In this document: piece after piece, positions 6,053 to 9,703 of the stretch
Numbering within the stretch: position 1 is the stretch's first letter
How the letters are laid out: each line of letters begins with the position of its first letter
Origin: Anaerohalosphaeraceae bacterium
GTDB lineage: Bacteria; Planctomycetota; Phycisphaerae; Sedimentisphaerales; Anaerohalosphaeraceae
NCBI GenBank assembly: GCA_030671565.1
Contig: DAOVIC010000058.1
Location: forward strand, 1-9,703
Length of the DNA stretch: 9,703 nt
Direction of reading: 5' to 3'
Notes under the pieces: generated by a model
Database searches by the model: none
What the model saw: the letters and a program-made list of their open reading frames with translations, nothing else
Told to the model about the DNA's origin: nothing
Translations under genes and position numbers: made by a program

Positions 6053-8587
6053 ATGAAATTTGCAAGCAGTTACACGGGAAGTGTAGGTCTTTCGGCTTGG
6101 ACAGTCATCATAATAAGTCTTTTATTTTCGGCAACTGCAACTAGCGCAACGGTCATCTACAGCAATACGGATCAAAGCGGCTATGTGGCCGCCGCCGACG
6201 TTGACTTTGAGATGCTTGACTACGGAACAAGCAGCGGAGGACTTGTAAAGAGTTTTACGTTCAGATATTATACCGAAACATCTTCGCCTGGCAGGGTGAC
6301 TGTTAGATTCTACCGGGGAACAGATTACTATACCAGCCCGGGCAGTTTGCTTGAAACTTTTACATTTTACGGTTTACCAGGTTCGTCATACGGCGGTTCT
6401 TTCACTAAATCATATACGATTCCAACGGATAAACAGTTTATACTTGAAAGTGGTTCGTTTGGTTATTCAGTCGAGTTTAGCGATAGCTATACCTATTGTA
6501 TGCTTACAGGAGGCGGGGCCGGTAATGAAAACTACGTCTGGATGTCATATTACGATTGGATTTGGGATGAGTGGGGCTGGGAGAGGGTCTATTATTCATC
6601 AAGCGATTACCCCCACGCAGGTACATATATGAGCATCTCCGCCGACCCGCCGCCGCAACCGACTACCGTCAGCGGATACAAATTTAACGACGGCAATGGC
6701 AATGGCGTATGGGATGAAGGCGAAGATGATATACCCGGATGGAGAATATATATCGACGAGAACGATAACGGCACATGGGACATTAACGAACCTAACGACA
6801 TAACCGACCCAAACGGATATTACGAGTTTACCAATTTATCCGCACCAAATGACATCACAGTTGCAGAAGTAATGCAGGAGGGATGGACACAAACACTCCC
6901 GGGCGGCGCGGGTACATACCAACTCTCAATAGTAGCCAATGGGCAATACGAAAACAAAAACTTCGGAAACACCGACATACCTGTTGTTACAGATGTAAGT
7001 ATCTCGGGATACGTAACGCTATCCGACGGTACCGGCTTGGAAGGCGTGACGCTGGAAGCTCGTGAAAACCCATTCGTACCGACAGGGAATACGGACATTA
7101 CTGATGAGAACGGTTATTATGAAATAATTGTCCCCTCCGGGTGGTCAGGGAGTTTACGCATATCCAAGGATGGATGGCTATTTACTTGGAGCCGCTTATA
7201 TACGAATATCACAACAGACCAGACAGAGGATTTCTACGCATACTGGCCATACAGCGGTGGATTTGGAACATTAAACTCGCCCTATGAAATAGCAACTCCA
7301 GAAGATCTTATCGCGATAGGACTTCACCCTGAAGATAAGGATAAACATTTTGTATTAACCAATGACATAGACCTTTCCGGAACAACGTACTCTGATGCTA
7401 TAATTAATGAATTTTTCGGACAATTTGATGGTGCAGGTTTTTCTGTACTGAATTTGCAGAGTAATAGCGGTTTATTTGGCTATGTCAAAGAAGCCGTAAT
7501 TAAAAACCTCGGCGTCGAAAATGTAGATATCACATATGCCACTTCCGCCGGTGCTTTATGCAATGACAATTACGGTGCAACTATAGAAAATTGTTTTACA
7601 ACCGGAACGATTAGCGGCCTCTTCGGTATCGGCGGATTATGTGGATGGGTTCATAAGGAGTATATTGGCGATGACCCGCCGATCGGACCTTTGCCGACTG
7701 TGGGCACGCCGATAATTAGAAACTGCTACTCGACGGCAAATGTAACTCTTGTTCGTCCTGACAACATAATGCCCTCTTTATCTATGAATGCCGCAGGTGG
7801 ATTGATCGGCTATGCCCAGGGTGCCGTGTTAATGAATAATTATGCCCTCGGCAGTGTAGATGCAACCGGCGTTTCTTTTATGGATGAGATTGATATCATA
7901 ATTGATAGTGGTGGGCTGGTCGGTCATATTAAAGACTGTAATGTTTCTAATAACTATTCTTCGGGGCATGTAGTTGACGGCAGGGCTTATAGCAATCCGG
8001 GAGGATTTTGTGGATTGATTTCTGGCACCCAAACATATCTTATAGGGAATTTCTGGGACATTCAGACCAGCGGCCAATCAACCAGTGCCGGCGGAACAGC
8101 CAAGACCACGGATTTGATGCAGCAAGCAAACACATTTACAAACGTCAACTGGGATTTTGATACTGTCTGGAAGATTTGCGAGAACACGAACTACCCAAGG
8201 CTTATGTGGGAGGCCGATACTCCCGGCGATATCGCCTGCCCATACGGCGTTGGCATAGAAGATTTCTCTGCTGTTTCTGCCCAATGGATGCTTACCACAC
8301 TAAGCGCAGACATTTCACCAGAGGGCGGCGATGGAATAATTAACATAGCTGACCTTGCCCGAATCTCCTCGGCATGGCTAACCATCTCGTCTGAAGATGC
8401 ATTCGATCCGGCTTGCGACATCGCACCAGCCCAGCCTGATAATCAGATTAATACTCAAGACATCACCGTACTTGCCGAACAATGGCTCCAAAAGAGTGCC
8501 CATTCCGCAGACATCGCACCCAATGGCGGCGATGGAGTTGTAAACGAATTCGATTTGGCAATAATTGCCGAAAACTGGCTAAAATAG
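6053..8587 (+). CDS. secreted multidomain protein: SdrD B-like, carboxypeptidase-regulatory-like, GLUG and dockerin-like repeats
   Basis: With the start at ATG 6053 the protein has 844 residues and a typical signal peptide: MKF start, hydrophobic core WTVIIISLLFSA, likely cleavage after ATSA near residue 32. Residues 33-198 are a beta-rich domain of unknown family with an aromatic patch (about 161-186). Residues 206-308 resemble SdrD B-like domains, with Ca-loop-like NDGNGNGVWDEGE and DENDNGTWD. Residues 316-396 resemble a carboxypeptidase regulatory-like beta sandwich (ISGYVTLSDGTGLEGVTL). Residues 406-720 are GLUG-type repeats (SGLFGYV, GGLIGYA, SGGLVGH, then NFWDIQTSGQSTSAGG and NYPRLMW). 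Residues 725-844 are four dockerin-like units. No catalytic domain is seen, so a structural, adhesive or carbohydrate-associated role outside the cell is likely but unproven. The frame is open further upstream to TTG 5927; that extension is hydrophilic, would bury the signal peptide, and is rejected. Confidence 0.88.
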   Translation: MKFASSYTGSVGLSAWTVIIISLLFSATATSATVIYSNTDQSGYVAAADVDFEMLDYGTSSGGLVKSFTFRYYTETSSPGRVTVRFYRGTDYYTSPGSLLETFTFYGLPGSSYGGSFTKSYTIPTDKQFILESGSFGYSVEFSDSYTYCMLTGGGAGNENYVWMSYYDWIWDEWGWERVYYSSSDYPHAGTYMSISADPPPQPTTVSGYKFNDGNGNGVWDEGEDDIPGWRIYIDENDNGTWDINEPNDITDPNGYYEFTNLSAPNDITVAEVMQEGWTQTLPGGAGTYQLSIVANGQYENKNFGNTDIPVVTDVSISGYVTLSDGTGLEGVTLEARENPFVPTGNTDITDENGYYEIIVPSGWSGSLRISKDGWLFTWSRLYTNITTDQTEDFYAYWPYSGGFGTLNSPYEIATPEDLIAIGLHPEDKDKHFVLTNDIDLSGTTYSDAIINEFFGQFDGAGFSVLNLQSNSGLFGYVKEAVIKNLGVENVDITYATSAGALCNDNYGATIENCFTTGTISGLFGIGGLCGWVHKEYIGDDPPIGPLPTVGTPIIRNCYSTANVTLVRPDNIMPSLSMNAAGGLIGYAQGAVLMNNYALGSVDATGVSFMDEIDIIIDSGGLVGHIKDCNVSNNYSSGHVVDGRAYSNPGGFCGLISGTQTYLIGNFWDIQTSGQSTSAGGTAKTTDLMQQANTFTNVNWDFDTVWKICENTNYPRLMWEADTPGDIACPYGVGIEDFSAVSAQWMLTTLSADISPEGGDGIINIADLARISSAWLTISSEDAFDPACDIAPAQPDNQINTQDITVLAEQWLQKSAHSADIAPNGGDGVVNEFDLAIIAENWLK
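8228..8581 (+). repeat. four dockerin-like repeats at the C-terminus of the secreted protein
   Basis: Four units begin with Asp-Ile and end in Trp-Leu or Trp-Met: 8228-8290 (degenerate, no clear Ca loop), 8309-8380, 8417-8488 and 8510-8581. The last three are each exactly 24 codons. The cores GGDGIINIADL, PDNQINTQDI and GGDGVVNEFDL resemble the Ca-binding loop of type I dockerins (D-x-N-x-D-G-x-x-N), but two residues longer between the first Asp and the DG/N core. Classical dockerins have two units. Partners may be cohesin-like proteins or the cell surface; none is encoded in this window. Confidence 0.75.
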
Positions 8588-8611
8588 AAATACCAGAATC
8601 ACCGCTGGGAA

Positions 8612-8619
8612 TGTATAAT
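8612..8619 (+). promoter_or_regulatory. candidate -10 element for rsmE
   Basis: TGTATAAT contains a perfect TATAAT (8614-8619), 24 bases after the preceding stop codon. The hexamer 17 bases upstream (TACCAG) is a poor -35. It would give a leader of about 45 bases to ATG 8670. Confidence 0.3.
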
Positions 8620-8669
8620 AGCAATGCGCATCGCGCGTACTTGTCAATGCTGTTATGCTCGCTCAGCCA

Positions 8670-9410
8670 ATGAACCTTGTAATACTGGAAAATACCGATC
8701 ACGTTACCGGCAGTATATATCGCATAGACGGGCCGCGCCTTCGGCATATCCGCAGCATATTAAAAGCCAAACATGGCGAGACGATCGAAGCTGGCCTCCT
8801 GAATGGGCCAATCGCAGCGGCAAAGATAATCGAGCTAACCAAAACCTGCGCGACGCTGGATTGTACATTTGCAGCTGCCGCCGCCAGGCAATCGCCGGCA
8901 ATAGACCTGATCTGTGCGCTGCCCCGTCCCCAGACCCTGAAAAAAGTCCTACAGACCGCTGCGACCATGGGCGTCGAAAACATCCATCTGATAAACGCAA
9001 ACCGCGTCGAACAATGCTACTTCAGCGCATCGGCAATGGAACCGCAAAACATAAAAAAACAGCTTCTCGAAGGGCTTTCGCAGGGAAAACGAACAAACCT
9101 GCCCAAAGTCCAAATACACCGGCGATTCCGCTGCTTCTTCGAAGAAATCCTCCCTCGCATCGAAACCCAGCAGCCTGGTTCGCTCAAGCTCACAGCCGAC
9201 GTACACGCAACCAAATACCTGAAACCCCAAACAGTCAAAACCTCCCACCGCATTATTATTGCGATAGGTCCCGAAGGCGGCTGGGTAGATTTCGAACTGG
9301 AAATAATGGATCGCACCGGTTTCAAACTTTTCAAACTCAGCAATTCAACCCTAAGGGTAGAAAACGCCGTAGTAGCAGCAATAGCACAAATAGAACACAT
9401 CGTTCGCTGA
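8670..9410 (+). CDS. rsmE: 16S rRNA (uracil(1498)-N3)-methyltransferase
   Basis: RsmE is a SPOUT-class (trefoil-knot) enzyme that methylates N3 of U1498 in 16S rRNA at the decoding centre, working as a dimer on the 30S subunit. The 246-residue length is normal. An N-terminal PUA-like beta domain (about 1-70) includes RHIRSILKAKHGE and GLLNGPI. The knot domain shows LPRPQTLKKVLQTAATMGVENIHL (read as two halves around residue 95), then IGPEGGW (199-205), the SAM-binding loop, and LSNSTLRVENAV (223-234), the family's C-terminal L-R-x-E-x-A segment. In place of the common GxRILRTETA it has NSTLRVENA. I start at ATG 8670 because the family typically begins near MNL; ATG 8655, five codons earlier, is in frame and cannot be excluded. 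Neither has a clear ribosome binding site. It lies 82 bases after the secreted-protein gene, from which it appears independent. Confidence 0.94.
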   Translation: MNLVILENTDHVTGSIYRIDGPRLRHIRSILKAKHGETIEAGLLNGPIAAAKIIELTKTCATLDCTFAAAAARQSPAIDLICALPRPQTLKKVLQTAATMGVENIHLINANRVEQCYFSASAMEPQNIKKQLLEGLSQGKRTNLPKVQIHRRFRCFFEEILPRIETQQPGSLKLTADVHATKYLKPQTVKTSHRIIIAIGPEGGWVDFELEIMDRTGFKLFKLSNSTLRVENAVVAAIAQIEHIVR

Positions 9411-9427
9411 CCAACAAAACATGGCGG

Positions 9428-9454
9428 TTTTCATTTTTTGGTAATTAATGAAAA
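9428..9454 (+). repeat. AT-rich inverted repeat after rsmE, possible weak terminator
   Basis: TTTTCATT (9428-9435) and AATGAAAA (9447-9454) are perfect inverted copies around an 11-base loop, 17 bases after the rsmE stop codon and followed by only four T (9456-9459). The stem has a single G-C pair, so as a terminator it would be weak. It may act in either direction or be chance in AT-rich DNA. Confidence 0.3.
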
Positions 9455-9469
9455 ATTTTCCACGCAGCA

Positions 9470-9490
9470 TGTAACTTTTCAGCCATTTCC
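9470..9490 (+). promoter_or_regulatory. TGTAAC-N7-CCATTTCC element before a secreted-protein gene
   Basis: TGTAAC (9470-9475) and CCATTTCC (9483-9490) repeat, with identical spacing, the element found at 5798-5818 before the other signal-peptide gene. If it is an ECF-type -35, its -10 would fall near 9493-9498, where no TGTCTA-like sequence is present. That weakens the promoter reading but not the shared-motif observation. Confidence 0.25.
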
Positions 9491-9563
9491 ATCCACTTGC
9501 AAGTTGAAACAAATGTTAAGAGTTGCCAAAGTAATTAAAATGGTTTTTGAAAGGAGCTGTAAA

Positions 9564-9703
9564 ATGAAGAAAAACGCACTCAAAACAGTAATTATTGCTT
9601 GTGTGGTATTGCTAATCGCTGCTGGCCCGGCATTGGCGGCAAAAGGCAAACAAGAAAGAAAAGGGCCACAGCACAATATAGCAGCAAGAAAACAGGCCTA
9701 TCA
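9564..9703 (+). CDS. small secreted or periplasmic protein, N-terminal part (runs off right edge)
   Basis: Forty-six codons are visible from ATG 9564 and the frame is open at the window edge. AAGGAG (9551-9556), seven bases before the ATG, is an excellent ribosome binding site. The product begins with a textbook signal peptide: MKKNALK, a hydrophobic core VIIACVVLLIAAG, and an Ala-x-Ala site (PALA) giving cleavage near residue 25. The visible mature part is very basic and polar (AAKGKQERKGPQHNIAARKQ). No family can be assigned from so little sequence. It lies 153 bases after rsmE, and its upstream region shares a motif with that of the large secreted protein. Confidence 0.8.
   Translation, partial: MKKNALKTVIIACVVLLIAAGPALAAKGKQERKGPQHNIAARKQAY

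Noticed and set aside
8624..9448. 274-codon plus-strand frame, longer than the rsmE frame
   Set aside because: It is very rich in Arg, Asn, Pro and Ser and low in hydrophobic residues, as expected of an out-of-frame reading. The overlapping frame has the complete RsmE motif set.
1..9703. CRISPR arrays, tRNA or rRNA genes, insertion sequences, attachment sites, phage or toxin-antitoxin genes
   Set aside because: I read the intergenic gaps on both strands and found no spaced direct repeats, cloverleaf-like sequence, transposase or integrase motifs, or terminal inverted repeats.

Overview
The window looks like chromosomal DNA of a planctomycete, most likely of the class Phycisphaerae (Sedimentisphaerales-like). 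This is an inference from family style. The main clue is a large secreted protein that joins an SdrD B-like domain, GLUG-type repeats and a C-terminal block of dockerin-like repeats each ending in Trp-Leu or Trp-Met, an architecture I associate with that group. No rRNA, tRNA, CRISPR array, transposase or phage gene was seen, so this is ordinary chromosome with one accessory-type surface gene.

Layout. Positions 420 to 1 (minus strand) hold the N-terminal 140 codons of trmB (tRNA m7G46 methyltransferase), which runs off the left edge. A divergent intergenic region (421-628) leads to an isochorismatase-fold protein (629-1339) whose catalytic cysteine position is alanine and which carries a C-terminal Cys-x-Cys-x2-Cys motif. 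Next is a self-contained unit for pyruvate, phosphate dikinase (ppdK, 1524-4241), with a good sigma-70-type promoter, a strong ribosome binding site and a clear intrinsic terminator (4265-4301). The 349-base gap after ppdK holds that terminator, a perfect inverted repeat, and a 27-codon candidate small ORF whose stop codon is part of the ribosome binding site of the next gene. That gene encodes a DUF438/hemerythrin-like protein (4591-5358) and is followed by a small DUF1805 protein (5440-5748).

After a 300-base region with an ECF-like promoter candidate, a run of eight C and a leader hairpin comes an 844-residue secreted multidomain protein (6053-8587). I place its start at ATG 6053, where a ribosome binding site and a signal peptide coincide, not at the longer upstream TTG frame. 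Then come rsmE (16S rRNA m3U1498 methyltransferase, 8670-9410) and the start of another small secreted protein (9564 to the right edge).

How the genes fit together. Two RNA methyltransferases (trmB, rsmE) and ppdK are housekeeping genes. The hemerythrin-like protein may bind oxygen, nitric oxide or redox signals, and the small ORF may be translationally coupled to it. The two signal-peptide genes share an upstream motif, TGTAAC-N7-CCATTTCC, which suggests a common envelope or extracytoplasmic regulator. The best leads for follow-up are the apparent pseudoenzyme with its Cys motif, the coupled small ORF, and the C-run lying inside the promoter candidate of the surface protein.
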